From Aspidapion aeneum (Eukaryota; Arthropoda; Insecta; Coleoptera; Brentidae): DNA of 64,000 nt. Numbering within the stretch: the first letter of the stretch is position 1; the number at the start of each line of letters is the position of its first letter. The notes under the pieces are model-generated. The model saw nothing but the letters and a program-made list of their open reading frames with translations, searched no databases and was not told where the DNA came from. The stretch covers positions 81,343,955 to 81,407,954 of the forward strand of contig OY755039.1 of the NCBI GenBank assembly GCA_963576565.1. Direction: 5' to 3'. Position numbers and translations under genes: made by a program. This document shows, piece after piece, positions 32,831-45,890 of the stretch.

Positions 32831-33318
32831 CTATTATTCATGTTGGAAAGTTGGTGGACGCACACAGGAAAATTAACGAGAATGGCTGGCCAAAAGTACC
32901 GCTGATTCCCAAAAAAATCTAATATGACTCTTTAAAGTACTTTTTTCAAAATTTGAGCACGTATTCTAAGTCACCATGTCGTTTATCAAAATCTTAGTAT
33001 TTTAACAATACCAAAACTGTCAATACCAAGTAAAAAAAATAATAACATTGTCATCAGTTACAGAATTATAAAATCAAACAGCTTATATTAAATTTATTTA
33101 TTCGGGGGAAACTATTAGTTTTATAAAAAAGCCTATATAGCTTTTTTGCTTGAAAATAAATACAACCGCAATTTTAAATTTTAGTGAAAAAAAGGTGACA
33201 TTTATTTAACAGATTTTGCTGATCTACAAACCCGGATGGCTAGAATATGATTTTCTAATAATTAATTAGGTATTAACAAAAACGAAAAAAAAACATTTTT
33301 TTAAATAAGGGACTTCTA
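32831..33318. other. Non-coding gap
   Basis: No gene or recognised element; AT-rich. Confidence 0.5.
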
Positions 33319-33401
33319 GACTCAAAAATGTTTCTGTGAGCTCCGCGTTTCGGGGTTTAAAAACCCCATCATCAAGGTCATGAAACCCTGGGGGACTTCT
33401 A
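33319..33401 (-). ncRNA. Hammerhead-like motif in an 83-bp insertion
   Basis: On the minus strand, CTTGATGA (33376-33369) is followed by T, a stem GGGG/CCCC (33367-33364 with 33355-33352) and GAAAC (33351-33347). This mirrors the 20.1-kb ribozyme layout including the extra T before stem II. The outer segments GTTTC (about 33386-33382) and GAAAC (about 33335-33331) can pair as stem I. The core reads UUGAUGA, where hammerheads need CUGANGA, so the copy is probably inactive. A 10-bp direct repeat GGGACTTCTA (33309-33318 and 33392-33401) flanks it. Confidence 0.4.
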
Positions 33402-36400
33402 ATTAATTTTCCAACCATTCAGGAACAGATATTTGATTTCTAATCTTAGTCCTTTGTACAGTCAGCGACTTTAAATCGCTAATGCCATATTAAACGAGTT
33501 AAGGTAACCTGCCCTAATATCGTCAGTTGCTTAAATTCGTCAGTTTGTTTATTCGGCATATAAAAAATAGGCAAAAACTTTATATATTTAGCAACACTGC
33601 TTTTAAATTTCCGCCATTCCGTTAAAAATCCAGCGCGCGAAAATTATTTATTCAGTAAGGTGTCAACCGTGGGTGTGAACAGTTGTGGTTGCTTCTTAGG
33701 AAAGTGAGATACATACTAAATATTTTTAAATATTTAAAAGGTGCCTTAAAAATTAGATGTCGCCACTTGTGTGTTAAACATACGGTATCACAGGCATTAT
33801 TTTTCTCTTATCAATACCGTAAGATGGAATTTATATACCGTCTCTTTAGCTTTACAAAAGTGTCATATTGACCATGCAGTATTCTGAAGAGTCCCTTAAG
33901 GACGAAACCGATAACTTTCAGCACTTAATAGGTGTCCACTAGATCTTGGACCCCCATGGGTGTACAGCTTTCGAGCTGCCCACGGAAAAATACAAGAGAA
34001 AGTAAATCTTCCAATACCCGCTTAGCCACGAAAAATTTTAGTTTTCTTAAAAATATTATTAATTAAATATTATTATTAAGTAATATTATTTTGACTATAA
34101 AAAATATCTAGGAAGTTTTATGTGTTTTTCACCTAAAAAAACGAGTGACGATATACAGAGCATAAAAAAGCCTAATTTCATTTGCCGTGACGAAGTTAGG
34201 AAATTGTTTATATATTTTTAAAAGTTCAGGGTCACAATTTTTAGAGACAAAAAAATTCTTTTCAACAAGCTTAGTGAAAAGTAAGCAAAAAAATCCAATC
34301 GATCACAAATTTATTTTTATTTTTTGGTATTTCTTTATTTTATTACTATTATTTTTTTTTTTTATTGTTTCAATATTTTTAATGCCTGAATTTTTTGGCT
34401 AAAATATTGAAAGTTTATTATATAAAGGGTTTAGGTATAAATGGTTAACTTAGGTAAAATATATTTAATTTTTTTCTTAATTGCATGTACATTGTATAGC
34501 AGGACTTCGATGACAAAAAAGCTACGAAATCGGGGCAGTTTACCTTAATTGCATTTTAACGAGGAGAAGAATAGTCGTAAAATGACACATATCATTTTTA
34601 TATCAGTGTCCAATTTCAAGTTTCTAGGTTATTCCTTTAGATCCGAAACGAACCGAACACGCAAAATGTTAGGCAAAAAATTACTAATAAGTATACAATA
34701 CATATAGTTGAAGCCTAAGCCACTTTTGTCTGCATTTTGGCGTACTGTAATGAGACTTTAAAGTACAACACTGTAGTTTTACGAAGTGGTGCTTATCTCG
34801 AACCCAATGCCGAGCCAAGATACAGGGTGCTTTATTTTTAATTGTATCTATCTCATTAAAATTCCGTATAAAATTCAAAAGAAAAGCTACAGCAATAAAA
34901 CTTGGCATTATAAGGACCTATGCACTTTTAATTTAAGTGTTAAAAAAATATATTGATTTAGTTTCTTCTAAGAAATAAAAAATAATGTATTTTTTTAGAA
35001 GTTTTAAGCGTGTGTGTTGAGGAGCAAAAAAAATATGTCAAATTAACATCTTATTAAAATCACTATATTTTTCTTTATAAATCATTTACCGGACTTGATT
35101 TTTTTAGTAAGCACTATATACTGAGCAACAACGTCTTTGCTATCATTTTTACCGTTTTTTTTAACACTATTTATTGTAGCTACTGTGTTAATAGGAATTT
35201 TGCAATAAAACTTGACACAATTTGTCAGCTACTTATTTGCACAAAATTTTAAGTTTAAGTAATTTTGTAGTAGGTTGAAAGATACAGGGTGATATTAAAA
35301 ACATCAAATAAAAAGTAGTAGTCTCAAACTTCTGTTCATACCGGTTGTACAGTTTAAGATACCTTCTTAATTTTACCACTTTCTAGCACAACGCCTTTTT
35401 TATGGGGTGTTACTTGTTTTTGTAATTCAAGGAAGATACTTTTGTCAATATATAAAAAATTTTAAACACGTAAAATTTATCATTTTTTTTTTATTAGGCA
35501 CCACTTAAGTAAACCAATACATTAAATTTATGAACTTTTAGTAAAACCTTATAAATATTAGATGATAGTGAACTTTAAATTATCTATTAAAATGCATTTG
35601 TTTTATTTCCACATTCTTTCCAGCACTTCTAAAATTAGAAAATATACAGTGGACAGTTAAACCGATAACCACAGTAGCTGTTATCATAACTACAACGTCG
35701 TTTAAGTACTTATATTAGGCAAAATTGTAATATTTTTTCCACTTATTAAATTGATGGAAACAAGTGGAAAATCAAACGACGCGTTGGTAAGTTTTAGTTA
35801 AAAAAATTATTTTTTAAAGATACACCTATATAGTTTAGATTTTTATTATTTTTTGTATGTATGCCTTTATGTCCAAGAATTGGCAGATTGTGTTTATATA
35901 TTTAAATTTAAAAATTCTATAAATTTGAGTCCACATCATATTTTATTATGTTAAGCTCGGTCAGGTATTTTTAACAATCCCTGAAATAAGTCTCAGAACA
36001 GGTTCAGATGTCAATGTTTGACATATCATGTGAACGCTTTTACTTATTGACTTAATTTATATTTATTTTGGTTTAGAATACTAAATTACCTAGAAATCGA
36101 TACTCTACACGTCCACTTTATACGAAATAAGATTTTAACAATTTATCCTCCTTCCTTTTGCTCACCCCCCCCCCATTTTTAAACCTTTAATTTTTATAGA
36201 CTTTTTGGATTTATAAGCTACATAGCTATAAGGTAAAACAAACTAAAAATTGTACGCACAATGAGTTTTATATTTAATTTATCAATTTTTCCTGTCCCAC
36301 CTCAAGTACGCCCCAGTGTCTTGGCCCTGCACTGGGTTCCTTATATAGCTCTTATATAGAAACATTAGCATTTAATTTTAACTAAGCTAATCTATGATTT

Positions 36401-36499
36401 TTTTGGTACATATGAGATGAAATCTAACTTGTCAATTACTACAAAAAACTTGAAACAAGTTAATAAAACACTTTCAATGCCCAGTAGTACTTTAAATAA
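33402..36499. other. Long AT-rich non-coding stretch
   Basis: No supported gene. Two element-end-like phrases (GATACAGGGTG near 34821 and 35283) and a poly-C run near 36166-36174 are present. ORFs here are short, low in complexity and unlike known proteins. Confidence 0.5.
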
Positions 36500-38640
36500 T
36501 ACATTTAAATATAAACTAAATAAATCTTAACTAAATATTAAAGGGTGCTACCAAAAATATTCATTTTTACTTATATCTACATAAATGTCCTCTACTTTGT
36601 ACCATTTAAAAAATATTCTTTAATTTTGGTTACAAACAGGTCTAATTTGTTTATTGATTTTATTTTTTGTGGTAAACTGTTAAAGGTTTTGGATGCATTT
36701 ACTATGGGATTAAATAGGCCATGGTGAGTTCTGGTGTAGTTACAATAAATGTCATTATTGGATCTTGTTTGCTGGTTATGAATTTGTCGAGAAAATGTTA
36801 CATTTTTGAAGATCATTCATAATTTTATGAATTAATTTACATTGTTCAATTTTTAATAAAATGTCGGTATGTGTTAATCTATCAAAATTGTATAAAGTTT
36901 TTAAAATTTTGTTTTGTAAAATTTTCATTTTTGAAAAGTTACTTTTATTACACATCCATGAGATTTGTATTAAATATCGTAAGTGTTATAGAATGAATGC
37001 ATTGTATATCATAGATTTAGTATTTTTACATAAATATGTTCTGCATCTGTATGTTAATGAAATCATTGGTAAAAGTTTCTTTGACAAGCTTTATATATGA
37101 CCATTCCAACTTAATTTATCATCTATAATTAGACCCAAATGCCTGTTTTTGGTTACATGCTTTAATTCTATATTGTTAACTTTTAGAGTGATTTTGCCAA
37201 GTGGTTTATTTTTTTGTGAAAAGATCATATAGTTAGTCTTGTCAATATTAATTTTAAGTTTGTTGCTGTATAGCCAATTGACATATATTAGTAGGTCATC
37301 ATTTATGATTTCGCTTAATGCCACTAGATCTTTGCCAGTAAAAACCAGTGCTATATCATCAGCAAAGCAAACGTACCTGTCAAATTCAGCAATATTAAGC
37401 TTAGGACATACAAAGAATAAAACAGTTGTCCCAAGACTGAGCCCTGTTGGACGCCATATTTATTTGATGTTAAGTGGCTTTTGGTATTATTTACCATAAC
37501 ATACTGTTCTCTGTCTTTTAAATATGATTCTTCAAATTTATTTATGACTCCATCAAGACCCATAGTTTTAAATTTCTCTAGAAGCCCGTGAAATGATACC
37601 ACATCAAAAGCCTTTCTTAAGTCTATATATACTACGACTACATACATATTGTCATCCAATGCTTTTGAAATATAATCCACAAAATCAAGTGTTGCACTTA
37701 AGGTGCTACTATTCTTAAGGAAACCATATTGATATTTGTCAGCTTGTATGTGTCTATCCATAAAGTTTAAAATTCTCTTTTTTATAAAAAATTTTTTGAA
37801 AAAATAGGTATGTAGTTATGTGTATTCTTTTTGCTACCAGATTTAAAGATATGACTAATTTTACTAATTTTAAGTTCTTGAGGAAAATTTTCTATTGTAA
37901 GTACCTTATTTATTAATTGGATTAAAGAATTTTTAATGACATCTTTTAAATTTAGTAAATCCTGAATAGTAATATTATCATAACCAGGTGAAGAATTTTT
38001 CTTTGGATCCAATAAACTTTCCTTAAGTTCAGCTTCACTTGTGGATTCTACTTCTAGCGTGCTTTCAGATAAAATTTCTTTAAAAGATGGTAAGCCATTT
38101 GTTTTTTCTTTTTCTATTTCGTTTTTTAAACCCAGAACAATTGTCTCTCCAACTTGTGAGAAGTGCCTATTAAATTCGTCAGCGATTTCACAAGAATCAG
38201 TGACTTCTCTATTAAGAATTTCCAGGCTTGTAACTATGTTTCACTTTTTTATTTTTGTAAAAATTATTAATAAATTTCCATTGTTTTTTAGCATTGGTAC
38301 CTGTTATTTCCCATTCTGTTTTAAAATACCTATTTGTAAGTGATTTTATTTTGTTGTTTATTTGATTTTTAATTTTTTTAAATTTAGATTTAAATTGTTT
38401 ATTATTTGGATATTTAATTTTTTGCTTATAGCTATAATCCCTCTTTTTCATCATCTCAAAAACTTCTTTATTTATCCAATTGTTGTTTTCACCAGCTTTA
38501 AATTTAATAGTATATTCTGCTTTTTTTTGGATTGAGTAATTATTTCCGTTAACTTTTGAAAAGAAGAAATAATAAAAGTGACATTGAAATTTTCCTACAT
38601 AGTTCATTGTCTTTTCTACACGTGGCAACTCATTATTCTC
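36500..38640 (-). mobile_element. Minus-strand Jockey/CR1-like LINE, decayed
   Basis: Read on the minus strand from about 38628 to 36592, a linker region leads to RT and a C-terminal domain in four shifting frames. The endonuclease is missing, so the copy is 5'-truncated. An AT-rich 3' UTR extends to roughly 36500. Coding parts are rich in Lys, Asn and Ile, in line with the AT-rich surroundings. Confidence 0.75.
36592..38628 (-). pseudogene. LINE reverse transcriptase remnants
   Basis: Blocks in order on the minus strand: a Lys-rich EN-RT linker with NNWINKEVFEMMKKRDYSY and a KKQWKFINNFYKNKK segment (38212-38628); SSPGYDNITIQDLL (fingers) and ISHIFKSGSKKNTHNY (37782-38012); YQYGFLKNSSTLSA, VVYIDLRKAFDVVSF (palm Asp motif) and YGVQQGSVLGQLFYSLYV (37351-37761); then after a frame change the catalytic RYVCFADDIALVFTG (about 37325-37370) and VNWLYSNKLKINIDKTNYM with LGLIIDDKLSWNGHI (37091-37324). 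A C-terminal block NYTRTHHGLFNPIV and FNSLPQKIKS ends at 36592. Frame changes between these blocks mean it cannot make a full protein. Confidence 0.78.
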
Positions 38641-40452
38641 CCGGAGAGTCGAGACTCAAATAAGAGGGCGGTGGAATGGGGTAAATACGTTTTGCGGGGT
38701 AAACTTGGAGCTCCCCCAGCGGGTCGGGATTAATTAGAGGCCGTCATTTTAGAATTGGGGAAAATTGTTTTGCGGGTTCGCGTCACGAGACGTATGACCG
38801 TAGTTAAGCTGACCCTTGTGTACTCTGTCAAAAAACAAACCTCACGTGCCTATCAATTATAAAATATAAGGGGTGTCGTTTTGAAAATATTCCTCTCTTA
38901 ACACGAGATGCAAAAAATAACAAAAAGGCTAAAGCTTACACCGTACTAAGCGGAACTGCGCAACACGACGATTTTAATCTATAATGGTTGGGCAGAATTT
39001 TCGAATTTGTGGTGATTTTGATATAAATTGGTACGATTAATATAAGTTTAGACATTTACAAAAATCATATTTTTTTTCCGGCGACGCAATATATGCGGCG
39101 TCGCGACGCTTTCAAATGTGACGTGACATTGATCCAGATTTTCTGAAATAACTTAATAACTACATTAGATAGGACAGTTCTTCACTTTTAGGCAGATAAC
39201 GAGTGTGCCTTTCTAACAAGGTATTACACTTTAGAAGCGTGATTAAGTTCCATTAAATAAAAATTGTTAAATTTAGTTTTTATCAAAATTTACCTTTTTG
39301 TATTTTTCCTTAATTTTGCTTCATCTGAAGCGGTTAAGTGGTTTTAGGGGTGATTTTGGGTTTGGTTGCAAACTAAGGTTCCTTTTGAGTCTGCCTCTAA
39401 GAATATATTATAACTTAGATTTTTCACTCGCAGGAAATGATGCAAAAAATTTTTGAATTTGGTCAAGTCAGTTTTTTTATAAAATCCATGGATTTCGCTC
39501 ATAATATAAACATTTTTTTACTACACTTTATTTTGAACTATTTTTTTCTTAAGTTTTTATTAATGTTTTAGAATTTAAAGAAAATTTTAAAAAATATATT
39601 GCAGTTCAAAAAAAATAGTCAGGGAGTTTGGGAATTTAATCCAAACACAAGAAATGATACTTTAAAAATCCTTGAATTTTGAGTCAATTTTGGCACCTCT
39701 TCATTCATGTCCATGGGATTTTTATATTTCCCGGGTGATTCTGTTCCTCCAAAAGAATTTACTTTCCCACGGAACAAGCTTTCAAAATTTGTGTAAATCT
39801 CCAAAAACCATATTAAAGTTTTCATGCCATTTGCCCCCAAAAATAGCTATTTTTAGAGAATCTATGAAATCTCATAAAAACAAGTCATTACTGTTATTAA
39901 CTAGCTGTAGATCTATGACTTGAACTTAAGTATAGAAATTTTTGTACTTCCATTATATAAAGCATTAATTTTTTTTAATTAGTGGGGGTGCTGACCACAT
40001 ACTATCATCCAGTTTATTAAAATTTCGTGTGAAGCAAAAAAAAACGGAAAAAAAACGGGAAATTTTTTTCGTTATATTTCTTGAACTATGTTACCGATTT
40101 TATTGAAAAAAGCTGATGTTTGCAGTTAATGAATCAGAATTTTAAGAAAAAATAATTTATCCGCAATCTTGAAATTACAAGATGGAGCACAAAATCATGC
40201 TAAACCCTTTAAATTTGCTTGTTGAAGTGTAAACATCTTTAGGCGCGTTTAGCAGTTTTGTGGGTAGTGAATTGAACTGAGCCGTCAGGCTCGGCTATGT
40301 AACGCTCATTCGGGTGAAGTCGGCTCGAGGTGACTAACTGCGAGAAGAACATTCAGCAAGCGGTATGATGATGCAGATGAAGGCCAGTATTATTAATTTC
40401 GTTTAGTTGAAGTTTACACTTCTGCCGTGTGGTCTTAAGCACACACACTTTT
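38641..40452. other. Non-coding, with an inverted relative of the 50-kb repeat
   Basis: About 38945-39115 contains ACTGCGCAACACG, AATGGTTGGGCAG, GGTGATTTTGATATAA and GGCGTCGCGACGCT. It is related, in reverse orientation, to about 50049-50230. The rest has no supported gene. Confidence 0.6.
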
Positions 40453-40589
40453 TTAGCTCACACTACTACTATATAAGTAGTGTGAGCTATGGTAATCCTA
40501 ATTTTTTCGAGAAAAAAAAAGTTGCTCCGATTTCAAAATTTTTTATATATCTTTGCGTTTCAGATGATTTTGAAACTTTTTTGTTTTGC

Positions 40590-40644
<55 letters not shown>

Positions 40645-41080
40645 ATGTCTGTCTGTCTGTATGTCTGTCTGTAACGACCAACCCGCATAACTCAAAAACC
40701 GCTTGTCCGATTTTAATGAAATTTGGTACCTAAGTTGGGTCTTGGGCCGTGATGGTCCCATTTAAAAATGAACAAAATCCACCGCACGCAAGCCAAATAA
40801 AATTGTGGGGGTAGATTCCAAAAATTAGAGTTTATGTGAAAATATGGCGTGTGTGATATCAAACGAAAGGTAATTAAGTCTGGAGTTAAACAAAATGAAT
40901 TTTAGTTTATTTTTAAAAAAGGGTGGGGGTAGATGTCAAAAATTAGAGTTTAAGTGAAAATATGGCGTGTGTGATATCAAACGAAAGGTAATTGAGTCTG
41001 AAGTTGAATAAAATATATTTCAGTTTTTGATTATATTAGCTCACACTATAACTATAGTACCTAGTGTGAGCTTAGGTGCC
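40453..41080 (+). repeat. Hairpin-ended element, copy A
   Basis: Both ends are hairpins made of AGCTCACACT … AGTGTGAGCT (about 40456-40488 and 41038-41072). Inside are a TTTTTTCGAGAAAAAAAA palindrome, a (CTGT)n microsatellite (about 40590-40672), a conserved block ATAACTCAAAAACCGCTTGT … AATGAAATTTGGTACCTAAG, and two tandem copies of an about 105-bp unit containing ATGGCGTGTGTGATATCAAA. The structure is the same as copies at 43.2 and 46.1 kb. No protein is encoded; ORFs of CLSV/TDRQ type are translations of the microsatellite. Confidence 0.8.
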
Positions 41081-42219
41081 CATAGATTGGCAGAGTATTT
41101 TATTTTTATGTTCCAGATCTTTTTTTAGTTTTTTTTTAAATTTATAAAAAAATCCTATTTCTGCCACGCACGGACGAGGTACGCATTACTAAAGTCAGTT
41201 GGATTGGAAAAAAATTATTTTTGTTTTAACCTTTATTGTACAGATTTCAATTCTGTCTCCATTTATTTCCTAATAAATTAATTATTACTAAACCGATTTT
41301 CCTCAAATAAAAAGTATTAAGGCAAAAATTAATTGCACTTTAAAGGTTCCTATCGAAATTTATCACCTTCTTAAAATTTAAGATGGCGGTCAGAATCAAA
41401 CTTAACCTTTCAAAGAGGTTTGTTTATTCTTACGTTTCGAGAAACTATTCGTTTTTTTTAATTCGTTAAAAAGCTCTTTATCCGCCACACAGAACAAAAC
41501 TTAAATCATTAAAATTGGCTTAGCAGTTTCGGAAATATTAATTTTTATTTTAACCATTAATAGAGCAAAGCTGTTTCACAAACTATACGATTGCCTAATT
41601 CTGCCTGCATTTCCTCACAAATCAATTAAAACTAAACCAATTTCAATGAAAAGTATCATAGTAAGAATCGATTGCTCTTTGAGCATCACCATAGCATCTT
41701 TCGTCAATTTTTAAATCAAAGCTGGCCGACTAAATAATATTTGTCTCTTTATGAAGGATCGCTATTTTTAGTTGCGAGTAATTTTCACCCCTATCGATGT
41801 TAACCATGATGCTTTTTTGTTCATTAAAAGCAGTTCATTAATAAGGAATTCATAAGCAAAGAAATGCAAGCAGAATTAAAAAAGCAAACAAGAAATCCAT
41901 CCCAAATTTTTAGGTTCATAGATTGTTTGCTAATTTCCGAAGAAAGTGTATTTTTACCATATAATAATTTTTTTTTACTTCCTGTTAAACTTTGATAAAT
42001 TATTATAATCCAAAAAACTATTTTGTCTGGAGGTAAGGCCATCAACGACGCAGTCACCTAAGGTCTTGTTATATGAGGGCAGCCAAATGCGTACAATAAA
42101 ACGAAAAATTTATTAAAAAATTTATAACACCACTTGCAAAGTGCAATTCACCCTATTAAAATCGATGATATAGTTAAAAAGTTATAATTAATAATATTGA
42201 TTGGTTTTTTGGGGTAACC

Positions 42220-42221
<2 letters not shown>
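41081..42221. other. Non-coding dispersed repeat related to 14.2-14.7 kb
   Basis: Phrases such as AACTAAACCAATTTCAATG, AATTAAAACTAAACC and, near 42130-42190, AAAGTGCAATTCACCCTATT with AAAATCGATGATATAGTTAA recall the sequence at about 14250-14720. No gene is seen. Confidence 0.55.
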
Positions 42222-42268
<47 letters not shown>

Positions 42269-43227
42269 GGTGTCCCAGAACTAATGGTACATAGTTAAAC
42301 TGTAGATTCCCTGGGTCAAAATATTACGATTTAGCTACACTTACCTTAGTTCAAAAGTTCGTACTAACCGAGATACAGGGTGTTAAACTTTATTTTTTCA
42401 ATTCGATTTTCTTTAATAACTTTTTTACTAATTAATATTTTTGCAAAAAATAACCAGCGTGTAAGTTTTTTTGAAATTGTTAAGACGATTCCGTTGAAAA
42501 TTTTGATGTACAGTGTACAGGGTGTTCCTTGGACCACAACCATTGCATTAAAATCATTGTATTTTTTTGTGCCTCTGTGTATACCAGTTTTTATGTAAAA
42601 TAATGGTTTTTCCATCCTTTTTATGTAAAAAAGTTATACTGTTTTAAAGTTCGTCAGAGCAACGATTTTTGAGATTTTTGCATTTAAAATTTTTATTGCA
42701 TGTGAGTGAAATGCCTAATTTATGTATGATACTTTCTTCAATTCTTTCTACTAATTAATATTTTTGCAAAAACTAACCAGCAAAAAGGTTTTTCTGAAAT
42801 TTGCAAGACGATTCCGTTGAAAAAGTTGATGTACAATGTACGGGGTGCTCTTTGGACCACTACCATTGCATTAAAATCATCAGTGTATTTTTTTGTGCCT
42901 CGGTGTATACTTAAGCAGGTTTTTAAACAGAATATGATTTTAATTATTAAGTAATTTTACAAACAGTTCTGTAGTTGTAAGAAAGTTTGACAGAATAGAC
43001 GCAGACAGCAACTTTATTGGATTTTATTGTTTTTTATTTTCAAAGCCTACTATAATAAACAATTTTAAGTATTTGTCAATTTTAAAATTTTAACTTTGTT
43101 GCTGAGAGCGCCATGCTTAAGAAATTTGATATTTTTTTTAATAAATAATAAAATGTTAATTTTATTAATAATTATAATTTTCTTTCAAAACAATAAAAAT
43201 ACTCTGCTAATATATGGGCCCCTAAGC

Positions 43228-43945
43228 TCACACTAGGTACTTTAGTTATAGTGTACGTGTGAGCTAATATAACTAAAAACTGAAATATATTTTATTCAAC
43301 TCCAGACTAAATTACCTTTTGTTTGATACCACACAAGCCACGTTTTGATTCAAAACTCAAATTGTTGAAATCTACCCCAACCCTTAAAAAAAAAACAAAA
43401 AACTAAAATGTATTTTGTTAAACTCCGGACTCAATTACCTTTCGTTTGATATCACACACGCCATATTTTCACTTAAACTCTAATTTTTAAAATATACCCC
43501 CACCCTTTTTTTAAAAATAAATTAAAATGTATTTTGTTTAACTGCAGACTCAATTACCTTTCGTTTGATATCACACACTTCATATTTTCACATAAACTCT
43601 AATTTTTGAAATCTACCCCCACCCTTTTATTTGGTTTGTGTACGGTGGATTGTGTTCATTTTTAAATGGGACCATCTCGACCCAAGACCCAGCCTAGGTA
43701 CCAAATTTCATTAAAATCGGCCAAGCGGTTTTTTTGAGTTATGCGCGTTGGTCGTTACAGACAGACATACAGACATACAGACAGACAGACATACAGACAG
43801 ACAGACAGACGGCGCAACAAAAAAGTTTCAAAATCATCTGAAACGCAAAGATATATAAAATTTTTTTAAATCGGAGCAATTTTTTTTCTCGAAAAAATTA
43901 GGATCACCATAGCTCACACTACTCTAGTATAGTATATGTGTGAGC
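43228..43945 (-). repeat. Hairpin-ended element, copy B (in the left arm)
   Basis: Reverse-orientation copy of the 40.45-kb element. AGCTCACAC hairpins occur at about 43229-43265 and 43912-43946, with three internal about 105-bp units and a (CAGA)n tract at about 43760-43812. It pairs with copy C across the inverted duplication. Confidence 0.8.
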
Positions 43946-44989
43946 TAAAATAGTTGCATTAATAAAGTATACGTACTTACCATTTTTAAAAACACTAATA
44001 CGAAGAAGTTTTTGTTCCTCATTAAAAACATCGCCCTACACAGTTGCAATAACGGACAATAACTTACAATTGTTTTAACACACTTATGATAATTCAAGAA
44101 CCATCCTGTATATTTTTTAACTTAATATTTCTTAAGAAAACATCCAATCTTAAAATGCTACAAAAAATTATTGATTATAGCTAATATGTATGAAGTAGGT
44201 AAGAATTTAATCAAAAATCTTTTACACAAACAATAAAAACTTATAATTTAAATATCTTAAAAACCGTTGCTCTAAGCGACATCATAACACCATAACTTTT
44301 TCATTTAAAAAAAATAAAAAAATTAATGTTTTTTATAGAATCTTGTATACACTGAGGAACAAAAAAGTTAGACCTATTTTAATGTAACGGTACCGAGCCA
44401 GAGAACACCCTGTATAATATTTTTTTTTAACCAAAATTAAATTGTCCATGCACAAAAATCACCAAACCCAATTTTTTGTGCAAAATTATTAATAAGTAGA
44501 AAGAATTGAAGAAAGTATCATACATAAATTTTGCAGATCACTCATATGCAATAAAAAATTTAAATGCAAAAAACTCAAAAACCGTTGCTCTGAGCGACTT
44601 TCAAACAGTATAACTTTTTTACATAGAAAGGATGGGAAAACCATTATTTTACATAAAAACTGGTATACACTGAGGCACAAAAAAAATATACTGATTTTTA
44701 TGCAATGGTAGTGGTCCAAGGAACACCCTGTACACTGTACATCAAATTTTTCAACGCAATCATCTTGCCAATTTTAAAAAAAATTATACGCTGGTTAGTT
44801 TGTGCAAAAATATTAATTAGTAAAAAAGTTATTAAAGAATTGAATAAATGAAATGAATGAAAAAATAAAGTTTAACACCCTGTATCTCGGTAAATACGAA
44901 CTTTTGGACTAAGGTAAGTATGGCTAAATCGTAATATTTTGACCCAAGGAATTTACAGTTTAACGATGTACCATTAGTTCTGGGACACC

Positions 44990-45050
<61 letters not shown>

Positions 45051-45540
45051 TTGTCCCTCAGTGTATAGCAGTTTTTATGTAAAATAATGGTTTTCCCATC
45101 CTTTCTATGTAAATAAGTTATACTGTTTGAAAGTCGCTCAGAGCAACGGTTTTTGAGTTTTTTGCATTTAAATTTTTTATTGCATATGAGTGATCTGCCT
45201 AATTTATGTATGATACTTTCTTCAATTCTTTCTACTTATTAATAATTTTGCACAAAAAATTGGGTTTGGTGATTTTTGTGCATGGACAATTTAATTTTGG
45301 TAAAAAAAAAATATTATACAGGGTGTTCTCTGGCTCGGTACCGTTACATTAAAATAGGTCTAACTTTTTTGTTCCTCAGTGTATACAAGATTCTATAAAA
45401 AACATTAATTTTTTTATCTTTTTAAATGAAAAAGTTATGGTGTTATGATGTCGCTTAGAGCAACGGTTTTTAAGATATTTAAATTATAAGTTTTTATTGT
45501 TTGTGTAAAAGATTTTTGATTAAATTCTTACCTACTTCAT

Positions 45541-45890
45541 GGGCGCACCCAGGGGGGGGGGGCCCGGGGCCCGGGCCCCCCCCAAGCCTTAGATTTTTTA
45601 ATATATTTTCTACATATTTGATGATAAAACATGAGAAATACCTTAAAATTTGACATCAGGAGGCTTCGGGCCCCCCCCCCCAACCCCAAGCAGTGGCGTA
45701 GTTGCGAAAAGACATGATGACCTTTTTTTTGTTTTTTTTTTGGACGCAAGTTTTTTGAGGGCGCGCTTTGTAGCTGTCGGGCCCCCCCACACATGATGAC
45801 CTTTTTTTTTTTTTTTGAACGCAAGTTTTTTGAGGGCGCTCTTCGTAGCTGTCGGGCCCCCCCCAAGACATATTCCTGGGTGCGCCACTG
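45541..45890. mobile_element. 350-bp insertion in the right arm with a 10-bp target duplication
   Basis: The 10-bp repeat CCTACTTCAT (45531-45540 and 45891-45900) flanks an insertion absent from the left arm, where ATGAAGTAGG occurs once (44190-44199). The left end GGGCGCACCCAGG is inverted relative to the right end CCTGGGTGCGCCACTG. It has long G and C runs and two tandem copies of an about 80-bp segment (…GACGCAAGTTTTTTGAGGGC and GAACGCAAGTTTTTTGAGGG). The family is uncertain: a CACTG-ended DNA transposon derivative or a SINE-like element. Confidence 0.75.

Noticed and set aside
40407..40761. ORFs with CLSVCLSV and TDRQTDRQ repeats near 40.4-40.8 kb
   Set aside because: They are translations of a (CTGT)n microsatellite inside a repeat element, present with different lengths in the other copies.
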